Counted from the first letter of the stretch, positions 43,040-51,516 are shown. The stretch is DNA of 64,000 nt from Mycolicibacterium mageritense (GCF_010727475.1 NZ_AP022567.1:1550001-1614000), one strand, 5' to 3'. A program made the numbers and translations. The notes: generated by a model from the sequence alone, not told the origin.

Positions 43040-43774
43040 GTGACCTATCTGTCCGAGCATGCGTTTGCGAACCGCACGGTCGTCCTGATCGGAGGTGCGA
43101 CCGGCATCGGCTTCAGCGTCGCACAGCTGGTCAGCCAGGCCGCCGGCACCGTGGTGCTCGGCGGGCGGACGGCTGCCAAGCTGGAGTCGGCGGCCGCCAC
43201 GCTGGGCGCACGCACCAGCTGGCAGGTCGTCGACACAGCAGATCCAGCGAGCATCGACCGCTTCTTCGAGCCGGTCGACTCTGTTCACGGACTGTTCACC
43301 ACTGCTGCGACGTACGTCACGGGATCTATTGCCGAATTGTCGGTCGAGGACGCCGCAACACCGTTCGAGTCGAAATTCTGGGGTCAGTACCGGGTGGTGA
43401 AGTCGGCATTGCCGAAGCTGGCCACCGACGCGTCGATCGTGCTGATGTCCGGTGCGGCCAGTGTTCGGCCGGCCGGCGACGCTCCCGCCTACGTCGCCGC
43501 CAATGCGGCGATCGAGGGCCTGGCGCGCGGCCTCGCGGTCGAACTCGCACCCGTGCGGGTCAATGCGATCGCCCCGGGCACCGTGAACGGGAACCTCTGG
43601 CACCAACGCGATTCCGACGTTCGCGCCGCAGCTTTCGAACACTTCTCAGGAGCGTCGGTGCTCGGCCGGCCGGTCTCCGAGGACGAGGTCGCCCTGGCCG
43701 CTGTGCACCTGCTGCTGAACGCCGCGACCACGGGTTCGACGGTCTTTCCTGACGGCGGATACAGCCTGCGCTAG
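43040..43774 (+). CDS. Short-chain dehydrogenase/reductase lacking the catalytic lysine
   Basis: A 244-residue Rossmann protein. The cofactor loop is GGATGIGF (18-25), with an Arg in GGRTAAK that favours NADP(H). The serine block VLMSGAAS is near residue 137 and the tyrosine is Tyr151 in APAYVAANAAIEGL. The usual Tyr-X3-Lys is Tyr-X3-Asn here (Asn155), so the residue that lowers the tyrosine pKa is missing. The end DGGYSLR fits the family. The protein may have weak or altered activity, or bind cofactor without classical catalysis. No operon partners. Confidence 0.85.
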   Translation: MTYLSEHAFANRTVVLIGGATGIGFSVAQLVSQAAGTVVLGGRTAAKLESAAATLGARTSWQVVDTADPASIDRFFEPVDSVHGLFTTAATYVTGSIAELSVEDAATPFESKFWGQYRVVKSALPKLATDASIVLMSGAASVRPAGDAPAYVAANAAIEGLARGLAVELAPVRVNAIAPGTVNGNLWHQRDSDVRAAAFEHFSGASVLGRPVSEDEVALAAVHLLLNAATTGSTVFPDGGYSLR

Positions 43775-43845
43775 CGATCTGCATGAAACTGCAACGAACA
43801 CAATTATTTTCGGTAATCAGCGCATTCACTGCTACACTGCTGCAC

Positions 43846-43863
43846 GGACGCTCTCTCGCGTCC
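43846..43863 (+). promoter_or_regulatory. Hairpin in the 5' leader of the cold-shock gene
   Basis: GGACGC-TCTCTC-GCGTCC forms a perfect 6-bp stem 26 bp before the cspA start. It sits in the 115-bp leader after the SDR gene and may take part in temperature-dependent mRNA control, as in other csp leaders. Confidence 0.4.
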
Positions 43864-43889
43864 ACAGCACAATGAGAGAAGCAAGAAAT

Positions 43890-44093
43890 ATGGCACAGGG
43901 AACTGTGAAATGGTTTAACGGCGAAAAGGGCTTCGGCTTCATCGCTCCCGACGGTGGTGCGCCGGATGTATTCGTGCACTACTCCGAGATCACCGGAAGC
44001 GGATTTCGGTCACTCGATGAGAATCAGCGCGTCGAGTTCGAGGTCACGCAGGGAGCCAAGGGCCCCCAGGCGGTAGGCGTCACCGCCATCTGA
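43890..44093 (+). CDS. cspA: Cold-shock protein (CspA family)
   Basis: A 67-residue OB-fold RNA/DNA chaperone. The nucleic-acid motifs RNP1 (KGFGFI) and RNP2 (VFVHY) are intact, in the normal order MAQGTVKWFNGEKGFGFI. It melts RNA structure at low temperature or under stress. The ATG at 43890 gives the family start MAQGTVKWF; a few upstream codons remain open but are not needed. A strong terminator follows at 44111-44147. Confidence 0.95.
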   Translation: MAQGTVKWFNGEKGFGFIAPDGGAPDVFVHYSEITGSGFRSLDENQRVEFEVTQGAKGPQAVGVTAI

Positions 44094-44110
44094 CCGACCC
44101 AAGACTCGCG

Positions 44111-44147
44111 AATGGGCTGGCGCGGATATATTCCGCACCAGCCCATT
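44111..44147. terminator. Strong bidirectional terminator hairpin after cspA
   Basis: AATGGGCTGG (44111-44120) pairs perfectly with CCAGCCCATT (44138-44147), and an inner CGGA/TCCG stem closes a TATAT loop. It lies between cspA and the convergent DUF5994 gene, so it can end transcription from both sides. The flanking AATG/CATTTCGG gives a short T-run on the plus strand. Confidence 0.75.
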
Positions 44148-44155
44148 TCGGTATT

Positions 44156-44665
44156 TCACACCTCTGCCGCGCCCGTACTCGACACCGTCCCCAGCCATCT
44201 CGTGGACTCGACCTGCGCGACGCGCAGCACACCGTCGGCGGCTTCGAGCAGAGGACTGTACCGAACCTCGTCCGTGATGTGCATCGCCGCCGCACGGCGC
44301 ATCACCAGCCCACCCAGGGACTGTGATGTCTTGCACGGCAATACAAGGAGTTTCACGCACTGGCTGCGCCCGGCCACCAGCATCAACCGCGGTCGCCGCG
44401 TTTGCGTTCCGATGGCCCAGCGGTTGCCGGTCGCGATCGTGTCCAGATCCAGTTGTGCATCGGCGTTAGACCAGTTGACGCGAATATCGACGATCTCGCC
44501 CAACGGTCGATGCAGGATCGACACCAGCTCAGGAAGTTCGTGAGCCAGTGAGTCCGAGTGCGGCCACCATGCACCGTCGATGCCTTCGCCGAGCCTTTCG
44601 GCGAGCGTCAGCCTGACCGGGCTCGCAAGCCGTCGCGTTCCACTCAGACCATTCACGAAGACCAC
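44156..44665 (-). CDS. DUF5994-family protein
   Basis: A 169-residue protein with the family segment IDGAWWPHSDSLAHELPELV and a beta-rich body (GEIVDIRVNWSNADAQLDL, RPRLMLVAGRSQCVKLLVL). DUF5994 proteins are common in mycobacteria, and their role is unknown. It probably stays in the cytoplasm, as no signal peptide is seen. It is convergent with cspA across the shared terminator. Confidence 0.7.
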   Translation of the reverse strand: MVFVNGLSGTRRLASPVRLTLAERLGEGIDGAWWPHSDSLAHELPELVSILHRPLGEIVDIRVNWSNADAQLDLDTIATGNRWAIGTQTRRPRLMLVAGRSQCVKLLVLPCKTSQSLGGLVMRRAAAMHITDEVRYSPLLEAADGVLRVAQVESTRWLGTVSSTGAAEV

Positions 44666-45083
44666 GGCATATCAGCGCCTGGCTGCGAGTCCTCGCGGTC
44701 GGAGAATACTGGCATCGCCGGCAGCTGCGCCGTGCTCACGACATTCGCGGCGGGCTCCTGATGCTCGGAATGTGAAAAAAGATTGGACGAAACCATAAGT
44801 TTTCCTTGAGAATTGGCGGGACCAAACCGCACATGCAGTTTGATTGCCTGCGCTGATCGTCTGCAAGTTGAAGTAGCAGTCTGTCAACAAATCTACACCC
44901 ATCCACCCGGACGGCAGCATCTGAACGGCGCAGGTCCGGATTCGCTTGCCCGAGGCGGGGTCACATTGACCGGTAGGGGATCCCTCCTGCTGCGGTTCGG
45001 CGTCGTTGTCCTACCACGGTCGTACTTCAAGATCGGACACCAGCGCGATGTGTGAAGGGCCGCCTGCTTCATAGCGTCGAGCC
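44666..45083. other. Intergenic region without visible gene (418 bp)
   Basis: This stretch separates the DUF5994 gene (minus) from the two-component system (plus). It is less GC-rich around 44770-44900, which suits promoters in both directions. I found no convincing coding frame, RNA gene or long repeat in it. Confidence 0.5.
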
Positions 45084-45341
45084 ATGACACAAGCACAGCC
45101 CTTCCGGGCCAACCAGATGGTGGACGTGGCGCGTGCATGGCCACGAATCCCCGCCCAGACCTCACGTGCCCGTGCACGCCAACATCCGATCACGGGGCTG
45201 TGGCTCCGTACCCGGGCCGCGCTTCGCGGGATTGCGCGGGCCGCGGCGCCGCGGCCGCGTTCGGAACGGCCTTACTACCCGCCCCGACGCGAGAGTTTCA
45301 TCGAAGACGCCGCGATGGCGCGTGAGATGCTGCGGCTCTGA
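45084..45341 (+). CDS. Small basic protein upstream of the histidine kinase
   Basis: An 85-residue Arg/Pro-rich protein (QTSRARARQHPITGLWLRTR, then PRPRSERPYYPPRRESF). It has no membrane segment and no recognised family. The stop lies 7 bp before the histidine kinase start, which is the pattern of a real operon member. In this GC-rich DNA an Arg-rich frame could also be chance, so it is moderately supported. Confidence 0.45.
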   Translation: MTQAQPFRANQMVDVARAWPRIPAQTSRARARQHPITGLWLRTRAALRGIARAAAPRPRSERPYYPPRRESFIEDAAMAREMLRL

Positions 45342-45348
45342 CCGCGCG

Positions 45349-46635
45349 ATGGATTACGACCGTGGTAGGAGCCCCGACTACCGCCACGGCGGGATGCGCG
45401 CGGGCCTCAGATCCTTCTACCATGGCACGATGCGGGGTGCGATCGCGCGCTACGTGCGGGGCCAGATCCGACGGCGGGGCGAGATAATCCCGGTCGGCCA
45501 CAACTGGGCGTCCGTGGTGGCGATCGATGCGACAGTGGTCGGCGCCTGCATCGTGGCGGGCCTGCAACGCCCCGCCGCGGATATTCCGGTTTCCTTCCTG
45601 GCACTCGTCATCGCCGTCGCACCGTTCGTCCAGTTCTTCGTGGCCGGTATCAAGTTCAAGGCGCCCGTGGTGTGGGCAACCTGGACTGCCGCGACCGCAC
45701 TGCTACTGTTCGCGACGGCAACGCCGGTCGCCACCGATTTCGCGCCGCTGCTGCTGGTCCTGATGGTCGGTGAAGTCTCATCGAGCGCGGGCATGCTCGG
45801 CGGATTGCTGTCGACCATGTCGGCGATAGCCCTGTTGCTGGCGGCATCGAATCTGCACCGCCTCGACAACGTCGCGTTGTACCTGGGAATACTCGGAATG
45901 GGTTGGCTCGTGGGCTATCTCATGCGGATTCAGCAGCAGCTCATGGAACAGCAACAGCGGGCCCAGGCCGCCCTTGCCACCCACGCCGCCGCCGACGAAC
46001 GCCGCCGCATCGCCCGCGAGGTGCACGACGTGATCGCCCACTCGCTCAGCGTGACGTTGCTGCACCTCACCGGGGCCCGCCGCGGCCTGCAGCAGGACCG
46101 CGACATCGATGATGCCGTCGAAGCCCTTGAGCAGGCCGAACGCCTTGGCAGACAGGCGATGACGGATATTCGGCGGACCGTCGGGTTGCTCGACGCGGCT
46201 CCGATGAACATGGCCCCCGAGCCGGGCATCGAGGACATTCCCGGTCTGGTGGACGACTTCGTCCAAGCCGGGCTGAACCTCACGTTCGAGGCATCCGGCA
46301 GCACCGAATCAGTCTCGGCCGGCGCGGGTCTGGCGCTGTACCGCATCGTGCAGGAGTCTCTGGCCAATGTCGCCAAACACGCGCCGGACGCCCAATCATC
46401 TGTGACACTACGGATTTCCCGCACATCGGCGACGCTGACGGTCGTGAACAAGCTTCCGGTGGCAGTAGTTGCGGCGTGCACCGAAGGCCGAGGTGTCCGT
46501 GGCATGCGCCAGCGCGTGGAGCGGCTCGGCGGGATCATCAGCATCGGTCCCTCAAGTGACGGCTGGGCCGTGCGGGCCAACATCCCGTTGAACGACTCCG
46601 GCCTGGGAGAGCGGGCATGTCCCTGGGCGCAGTGA
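45349..46635 (+). CDS. Sensor histidine kinase (HisKA_3 / NarL-partner type)
   Basis: A 428-residue kinase. The N-terminal half has about five to six transmembrane helices (55-195). The phospho-acceptor is His226 in IAREVHDVIAHSLSVTLLHL. The ATP site shows the N box IVQESLANVAKHAPDA and the G box GRGVRGMRQRVERLGG. It is of the DesK-like class with no large extracellular domain, so it probably senses a signal in or near the membrane. The ATG at 45349 is 7 bp after the small upstream gene; an ATG at 45394 is an alternative. It overlaps the response regulator by 19 bp. Confidence 0.9.
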   Translation: MDYDRGRSPDYRHGGMRAGLRSFYHGTMRGAIARYVRGQIRRRGEIIPVGHNWASVVAIDATVVGACIVAGLQRPAADIPVSFLALVIAVAPFVQFFVAGIKFKAPVVWATWTAATALLLFATATPVATDFAPLLLVLMVGEVSSSAGMLGGLLSTMSAIALLLAASNLHRLDNVALYLGILGMGWLVGYLMRIQQQLMEQQQRAQAALATHAAADERRRIAREVHDVIAHSLSVTLLHLTGARRGLQQDRDIDDAVEALEQAERLGRQAMTDIRRTVGLLDAAPMNMAPEPGIEDIPGLVDDFVQAGLNLTFEASGSTESVSAGAGLALYRIVQESLANVAKHAPDAQSSVTLRISRTSATLTVVNKLPVAVVAACTEGRGVRGMRQRVERLGGIISIGPSSDGWAVRANIPLNDSGLGERACPWAQ

Positions 46636-47294
46636 ACGACCATGCGGGCGACGTCGCCGTGCTCCTCGTCGACGATCAAGATCTCGTGCGCTCGGGCCTG
46701 CGCCGGATCCTTCGCCGCAAAGACGGCTTCGTCATCGTCGCGGAATGCGCCGACGGCGACGAGGTGCCCACGGCCGTGCATCAGCACAGCCCCGACGTGG
46801 TCGTGATGGATCTGCGGATGAAGAGAGTGGACGGGATCGAGGCGACCCGGCAGTTGGTCGCTGCCGGCGGGCCACCCGTGCTCGCATTGACCACGTTCAA
46901 CGATGACGAACTGCTCTCGGGCGCCCTGCGGGCAGGCGCTGCCGGCTTCGTCCTCAAAGATTCGTCGGCCGAGGAGCTCATCCGGGCCGTGCGGGCGGTG
47001 TCGGCGGGCGACAGCTATCTCGATCCCGCCGTGACGTCACGGGTTCTCACCACCTACCGCAAGGCGGCCAAGCCACCTGATACCCATGCCGTCGGCGAAC
47101 TCACCGCTCGCGAACTCGACGTCCTGGTGTTGATAGCCAGGGGGCGATCGAATTCCGAGATCGCCGAAGAGCTCAGCATTTCTGGCCTCACGGTGAAAAG
47201 TCACATCGGCCGGATCTTCCTCAAGCTCGACCTTCGCGACCGCGCGGCGGCGATCATCCACGCTTACGACCACGGCCTCGTCACGCCCAGGTGA
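46617..47294 (+). CDS. Response regulator, NarL/LuxR type
   Basis: A 225-residue regulator. The receiver domain has Asp19/20 (LLVDDQDL), phospho-acceptor Asp65 (VVVMDLRM) and Thr/Lys near ALTTF and VLKDSSAEEL. The C-terminal LuxR helix-turn-helix is LTARELDVLVLIARGRSNSE, then IAEELSISGLTVKSHIGRIF. It overlaps the kinase gene and is its clear partner. The target genes are not evident; the downstream luciferase-like gene starts 138 bp later after a possible terminator. Confidence 0.92.
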   Translation: MSLGAVNDHAGDVAVLLVDDQDLVRSGLRRILRRKDGFVIVAECADGDEVPTAVHQHSPDVVVMDLRMKRVDGIEATRQLVAAGGPPVLALTTFNDDELLSGALRAGAAGFVLKDSSAEELIRAVRAVSAGDSYLDPAVTSRVLTTYRKAAKPPDTHAVGELTARELDVLVLIARGRSNSEIAEELSISGLTVKSHIGRIFLKLDLRDRAAAIIHAYDHGLVTPR

Positions 47295-47348
47295 GTTTCC
47301 GTTCAGTCGGATTCAAACCACTTCCAGCTCGTGAGCTGCGCGGCCGTC

Positions 47349-47373
47349 GTCCCCGGATCGGCCGGTCCGGGAC
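47349..47373. terminator. Possible terminator after the response regulator
   Basis: GTCCCCGGA faces TCCGGGAC in a GC-rich hairpin with one bulge and a short loop. It lies 55 bp after the response regulator stop. No U-tract follows. Confidence 0.35.
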
Positions 47374-47432
47374 TAACGCGCGCTGCGATGCGTTGATCTA
47401 CACATGCGGTTGGACGTGGATGGGTGCTGCGC

Positions 47433-48479
47433 ATGAAATTCCTGTTGCTGACGCTGATCGCCCATCAACCCGATCCCCTCACCGGCATCAAGAAAAGCCC
47501 GGCCGAGCGGCTGCGCGAGGTCGTCGACGCCGCGGTGACTGCCGAGGAGCTGGGCTTCGACGGGTTCGCGGTCGGCGAGCGGCACGAGGATCCGTTCATC
47601 TCGTCGTCCCCGCCGGTGGTGTTGAGCCACATCGCGGCGCGTACCTCCAGGATCGGGTTGTTCACCGCGGTGACGACGCTCAGCCTGCTCGATCCGGTGC
47701 GGGCGTTCGAGGACTACTCGACGCTGGACAACCTGTCGGGCGGCCGCCTCGAGCTGATCATCGGCAAAGGCAACGGCGCCGCCCAGGCCGAACTGTTCCG
47801 CGTGACCACCGAAGATCAGTGGGATCGGAACCGCGAAGGTTACGAGCTGTTCCGGGCCCTGTGGGACAGCGAGGACGTGACGTGGTCGGGCCGGTTCCGG
47901 CCGCCGTTGGCCCATGCCAAAGCCCTCCCCCGGCCCTTGCAGAAGCGCATCCGCATCTGGCACGGGAGCGCCACCAGTAGAGATTCGGTCGATCTGGCCG
48001 CGCGCCATGGCGACCCGGTTTTCTCCGCCAACGTGACCTACCCGATCGAGCCCTATGCCGAGCTGGTCCGGCACTACCGGCAACGGTGGGAGTTCTACGG
48101 CCACCGGCCCGAGGATGCCCTGGTGGGCGCGGGCACCGCCGGATTCCACGTCGCCCCGACCACGCAGCAGGCCATCGCCGAGTACCGGCTGACCTTCGAC
48201 ACCCGGTTGGCATTCGCACGGCGAACCGGGTTGCCCGTGGTGTTCGATTCGATCGAGGACTTCGTCCAACGCAGTTCGGCGCTGATCGGCAGCCCGCAAC
48301 AGGTGATCGACAAGGTCGGCCGGTATCACGAGCAGCTGGGCCACGAGGTCATGCATCTCAGCGCCGACGCCGACGGTGTGACGGCCGTTCAGATGCGCCG
48401 CAGCCTGGAGTTGTTCTCGTCCGACGTCGCCCCGGTGCTGCGCGAAACGATTCCGAGCAGGCCGCTGGCTGCGGCCTAG
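47433..48479 (+). CDS. Luciferase-like (LLM) flavin-dependent monooxygenase
   Basis: A 348-residue TIM-barrel protein of the bacterial luciferase family. It has AEELGFDGFAVGERH, LFTAVTTLSLLDPVRAFED and LSGGRLELIIGKGNGAAQ, the FMN/F420-binding segments. The end EVMHLSADADGVTAVQMRRSLELF is typical of the SsuD-like branch. It uses reduced FMN or F420; substrate unknown. The ATG at 47433 is preceded by GGATGGG. The next gene (DUF1684) begins 23 bp later, so these form an operon with the D-2-hydroxyacid dehydrogenase. Confidence 0.88.
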   Translation: MKFLLLTLIAHQPDPLTGIKKSPAERLREVVDAAVTAEELGFDGFAVGERHEDPFISSSPPVVLSHIAARTSRIGLFTAVTTLSLLDPVRAFEDYSTLDNLSGGRLELIIGKGNGAAQAELFRVTTEDQWDRNREGYELFRALWDSEDVTWSGRFRPPLAHAKALPRPLQKRIRIWHGSATSRDSVDLAARHGDPVFSANVTYPIEPYAELVRHYRQRWEFYGHRPEDALVGAGTAGFHVAPTTQQAIAEYRLTFDTRLAFARRTGLPVVFDSIEDFVQRSSALIGSPQQVIDKVGRYHEQLGHEVMHLSADADGVTAVQMRRSLELFSSDVAPVLRETIPSRPLAAA

Positions 48480-48502
48480 CCGCAATGTCGAGAGGAGAAA
48501 CC

Positions 48503-49255
48503 ATGACAACCACCACATCGTTCGAAACCGCGTGGCAGGCCTGGCACGCGGAGCGCGAGCGCTACTACGGTGACCCGCTCGGTTGGGTGAGCATGACCGG
48601 TTTGTATTGGCTCACCGACGAATTCGAGTCGGTCGCCGATCTCCCCGGACGGTGGCGCGCGGATGCCGACGCCGTGTATGTCGAGGGCATCGACGGGACC
48701 GAGCGGCTCGAACCCGTCGAGGGCGCGCCGGGATTGCTCGTCGAAGACGGTGACCGGCGCATCGAGGTGATCCGCCGGACGGGGTCGGTGGCGCTGCGGG
48801 TCCACGATCCGAAATCGCCGACTCTTGCCCAGTACCACGGCATTCCGGTGTATCCGCCGAACGAGCGCTGGCACGTCAGGGGCATCTTCACGCCGTATCC
48901 GCAGCCGCAGACCGTGACCACGGGCGCCGTCGTCGCCGGTCTCGAGCACCATCACAACGCCGTGGGCACCATCGATTTCGAGCTGGACGGCGCGACGCAT
49001 CGGCTGATCGCCTTCGGCCGCGCGACAGACGGCTTGCAGGTGCTGTTCACCGATGCCACGAGCGGAGTCACGACCTATCCCGCTGCCAGGTCTTTGGCGA
49101 TTCCGGCACCGGAAGACGACGGTTCGGTCACCCTCGACTTCAACCGCGCGTCCAACCTGCCGTGCGCCTTCACCGACTACGCGACCTGCCCGGTCGCCCC
49201 TGCCGAGAACCGCCTGCCGGTCGCCGTCGAAGCGGGCGAGAAGAACCCGCGATGA
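48503..49255 (+). CDS. DUF1684-family protein
   Basis: A 250-residue protein with the family start AWQAWHAERERYYGDPLGWV and the typical end FNRASNLPCAFTDYATCPVA with PAENRLPVAVEAGE. Conserved cysteines near the end (NLPCAF, YATCPVAP) may bind a metal. The function of the family is not established. The ATG has a strong AGAGGAG ribosome site. It is coupled by ATGA to the next gene. Confidence 0.88.
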   Translation: MTTTTSFETAWQAWHAERERYYGDPLGWVSMTGLYWLTDEFESVADLPGRWRADADAVYVEGIDGTERLEPVEGAPGLLVEDGDRRIEVIRRTGSVALRVHDPKSPTLAQYHGIPVYPPNERWHVRGIFTPYPQPQTVTTGAVVAGLEHHHNAVGTIDFELDGATHRLIAFGRATDGLQVLFTDATSGVTTYPAARSLAIPAPEDDGSVTLDFNRASNLPCAFTDYATCPVAPAENRLPVAVEAGEKNPR

Positions 49256-50172
49256 AAGTCCTTGTCCCAGACGATCTCGGGGTCAAAATACTCGACGAAT
49301 CGGCCGACATCGAGCCCGTCCGGTACGCGCCCGGCGACCCCTGGCCCAGCGATCATCTGGATGCCACGACCGTCGTGGTCGGTTACGAATCGGCCGCGGC
49401 GGTCGGTGCCAGGTTCGTCGAGTTGCCCAACCTACGCCTCGTACAGACCCTCAACGCCGGCTATGACCAGTGGTTGCCGCTGCTGCCCGATGGCGTCATG
49501 CTGTCCAACGGCCGCGGTGCCCACGGCGGCTCGTCAGCCGAGTGGGTCGTGGCGGTGCTGCTGGCCATCTACCGCGACCTGCAGTTGTTCAACGACCAAC
49601 AGGACCAAGGTGTTTGGCGGGCGAAGTCCACTGAAACCCTGATCGGCAAGCGGGTGGTCGTGCTGGGCGCGGGCGACCTCGCGGTCAACCTCGCGTCGCG
49701 GCTTACGCCGTTCGACACCGAGGTCACGCTGGTGGGTCGGCGGGCGCGGCCCGGTGTCCACCCCGTGACCGATCTCGACGACCTGCTACCGACCGCCGAT
49801 GTCGTGGTCGCCATGCTGCCCGCGCACGACTCGACCTACCACATCATCGACGCCGGTTTCCTGGCGAAACTCCGCGACGGTGCAGTGGTGGTCAACGTGG
49901 GCCGCGGTGGGGCGGTGGACACCGAAGCGCTGTTGGCGGAGCTGACGTCGGGTCGCCTGCGGGCCGCACTCGACGTCACCGAGCCCGAGCCGCTGCCAGC
50001 CGACCACCCGCTGTGGTCCGCGCCGGGCCTGGTGCTCACCCCGCATGTAGCGGGCAGCACGACGGGTGCCTGGGAACGCGCGTGGGCGATTGCCCGCGAG
50101 CAGATCGAGGTCTACGTCGCCGGCGACCGGCCCCCGAATCTCGTGGCCGGCCCTGGAGCGCCGCAAGATTGA
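49252..50172 (+). CDS. D-isomer-specific 2-hydroxyacid dehydrogenase
   Basis: A 306-residue NAD(P)-dependent dehydrogenase. The Rossmann loop is VLGAGDLAVNLASRL. The catalytic Arg is in VVNVGRGGAVD, the Glu in DVTEPEPLPADHPLW and the His in LTPHVAGSTTG. It interconverts 2-oxo acids and D-2-hydroxy acids. It is the third gene of the LLM-DUF1684 operon (ATGA overlap). A strong hairpin at 50175-50205 follows at once. Confidence 0.9.
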   Translation: MKVLVPDDLGVKILDESADIEPVRYAPGDPWPSDHLDATTVVVGYESAAAVGARFVELPNLRLVQTLNAGYDQWLPLLPDGVMLSNGRGAHGGSSAEWVVAVLLAIYRDLQLFNDQQDQGVWRAKSTETLIGKRVVVLGAGDLAVNLASRLTPFDTEVTLVGRRARPGVHPVTDLDDLLPTADVVVAMLPAHDSTYHIIDAGFLAKLRDGAVVVNVGRGGAVDTEALLAELTSGRLRAALDVTEPEPLPADHPLWSAPGLVLTPHVAGSTTGAWERAWAIAREQIEVYVAGDRPPNLVAGPGAPQD

Positions 50173-50174
50173 CG

Positions 50175-50205
50175 CCCGGTGACGTGACTACGTCACATCA
50201 CCGGG
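50175..50205. terminator. Hairpin between convergent genes
   Basis: CCCGGTGA (50175-50182) pairs with TCACCGGG (50198-50205), and an inner GTGAC-TAC-GTCAC stem continues it. The hairpin overlaps the 3' end of the small gene at 50188 and lies 3 bp after the dehydrogenase stop. It is a good two-way terminator candidate without a U-tract. Confidence 0.65.
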
Positions 50206-50388
50206 GCCCACTGTCACGTGGAACCGCTTGGTTCCCCAGACATCGGACACCGCGAAGAACACGGTCTTGGGCCTGCCGAGCACCGTTGTCGCGACCACCG
50301 TGCCAGGCGTTCCCGCAGGCACCGGCGGCACATCCATCCCCTCGATCCGTCTTCGGGCGGTCACGGTATCGCCTTTTCGACAGCGCAT
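50188..50388 (-). CDS. Small hypothetical protein, SH3-like
   Basis: About 66 residues, MRCRKGDTVTARRRIEGMDV at the start and a beta-rich body (AGTPGTVVATT, KTVFFAVSDVWGTKRFHVTV). The pattern suggests a small SH3-like barrel, but I know no function. Three ATG codons follow an AAGGGGG ribosome site; I chose the third (50388) for its spacing. Its last codons lie inside the terminator hairpin. Confidence 0.6.
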   Translation of the reverse strand: MRCRKGDTVTARRRIEGMDVPPVPAGTPGTVVATTVLGRPKTVFFAVSDVWGTKRFHVTVGPGDVT

Positions 50389-50527
50389 CATCATCCCCCT
50401 TGGTAGTGAAACCGCTGGGCAGACCGCAGAATGGTTCGCGCACACAGCCATACCCGGCATTTCCGATGATGACGATTCGAAAGCCGGGGCCGCAACCGAT
50501 TTTCGTGGCCGGGCGCCTCAGGCGCAG

Positions 50528-51391
50528 CTACTTGCGCCCTCGCAAACTCACCGCGGCCGCACGCACCGCGTCGGTGACCGCCGCGACCAGTGGGCTGTCG
50601 AGCTTCCAGCACTGCCAGAACAACGGCACATCGAGGTGGTGGCCCGTGATCGGCACGAACGACTCGTCGATGCTCTGCTCGGGATACATGCCCCATCCCA
50701 GCCCGGCCTGCACCGCGGCACCGAACCCCTCGGAAGTCGGGATGTAATGCGCCGGCCTCGCGATGTCTCTGCGGAACGCCTTGCGCACCAACTGGTCCTG
50801 CAGTGCGTCGTCGCGATTCCACGCCAATGACGGCGCCACCGCGACCGCCTCGCGGGTGAACCCGTCGGGAAAATAACGTTGCACGTACGCGGCGGTGGCC
50901 ACCGGGATGTACCGCATCGCCCCGAGCGGATATACCCGGCAGCCCGGAACAGGTGCGCGCTCGGTGGTCACCGCGCCCATCACCACGCCCTCTCGCAGCA
51001 GGCGTGCCGACAGATCCTGGTCTTCGATCCGGATCTCGAAGAGCACCTCGGTCAACTCGCCGAACACCCGGGTGAACCACGTGGCCATCGAATCGGCGTT
51101 GACCGCCAAGGCAATCCGGGTCTGCTGTGAGGCGCCGCCACTCATCTCGGCGAGCGCTTCAGACTCCAACAGCGCGGTCTGCGCTGCCAGCCGAAGCAGT
51201 GGAACCCCGGCAGCCGTTGCCGTGCAGGGTTTTTCGCGCACCACCAGCACCTGGCCGACCCGCTGCTCGAGTGCCTTGATGCGCTGGCTGACCGCCGACG
51301 GTGTCACATGCAGCCGCTGCGCCGCGGCGTCGAAGCTGCCCAGCTCGATCACCGCGGCGAAGGCAGCCAGCTGCTGACCGTCGATCTGCAC
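50528..51391 (-). CDS. lysG: LysR-type regulator LysG/ArgP
   Basis: A 287-residue LysR regulator very similar to Rv1985c (LysG). The helix-turn-helix is AAFAAVIELGSFDAAAQRLH, then VTPSAVSQRIKALEQRVGQV. Its conserved stretch VREKPCTATAAGVPLLRLAA and the C-terminal LDVPLFWQCWKLDSP are also like that protein. LysG normally activates the divergent lysine/arginine exporter gene lysE in response to these amino acids. No lysE is divergent here: upstream lies a palindromic repeat and then a lipoprotein gene on the same strand. The GTG at 51391 is taken from homology; the longer frame crosses the palindrome. Confidence 0.9.
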   Translation of the reverse strand: MQIDGQQLAAFAAVIELGSFDAAAQRLHVTPSAVSQRIKALEQRVGQVLVVREKPCTATAAGVPLLRLAAQTALLESEALAEMSGGASQQTRIALAVNADSMATWFTRVFGELTEVLFEIRIEDQDLSARLLREGVVMGAVTTERAPVPGCRVYPLGAMRYIPVATAAYVQRYFPDGFTREAVAVAPSLAWNRDDALQDQLVRKAFRRDIARPAHYIPTSEGFGAAVQAGLGWGMYPEQSIDESFVPITGHHLDVPLFWQCWKLDSPLVAAVTDAVRAAAVSLRGRK

Positions 51392-51420
51392 GTATCGAAT
51401 GGTAGTGCTGCCCCCTTCTT

Positions 51421-51483
51421 CGCCGAGCAGACGCGTGGGTACCCGTACGCGGCCGTTCCGGGTACCTAGGTGTCTGCTCGGCG
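51421..51483. repeat. Palindromic extragenic repeat, family 1, copy 2
   Basis: Arms CGAGCAGACGCGTGGGTACCCG (22 bp, 51424-51445) and its near-complement (51459-51480) enclose a 13-base loop; outer bases extend the stem to 51421-51483. It is almost identical to the copy at 52077-52133 and lies 34 bp after the lipoprotein stop, on the minus strand. Likely REP-like or terminator function. It contains ACGCGTCTG on the minus strand, which equals part of the IS110 target-loop guide. Confidence 0.8.
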
Positions 51484-51516
51484 GGAGCCCGCGAGCAGGG
51501 CGGTCGTCCAGTTCCC

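Noticed and set aside
44558..44761. Short plus-strand frames in and after the DUF5994 gene
   Set aside because: Mostly antisense to DUF5994, with no ribosome site and no family features.
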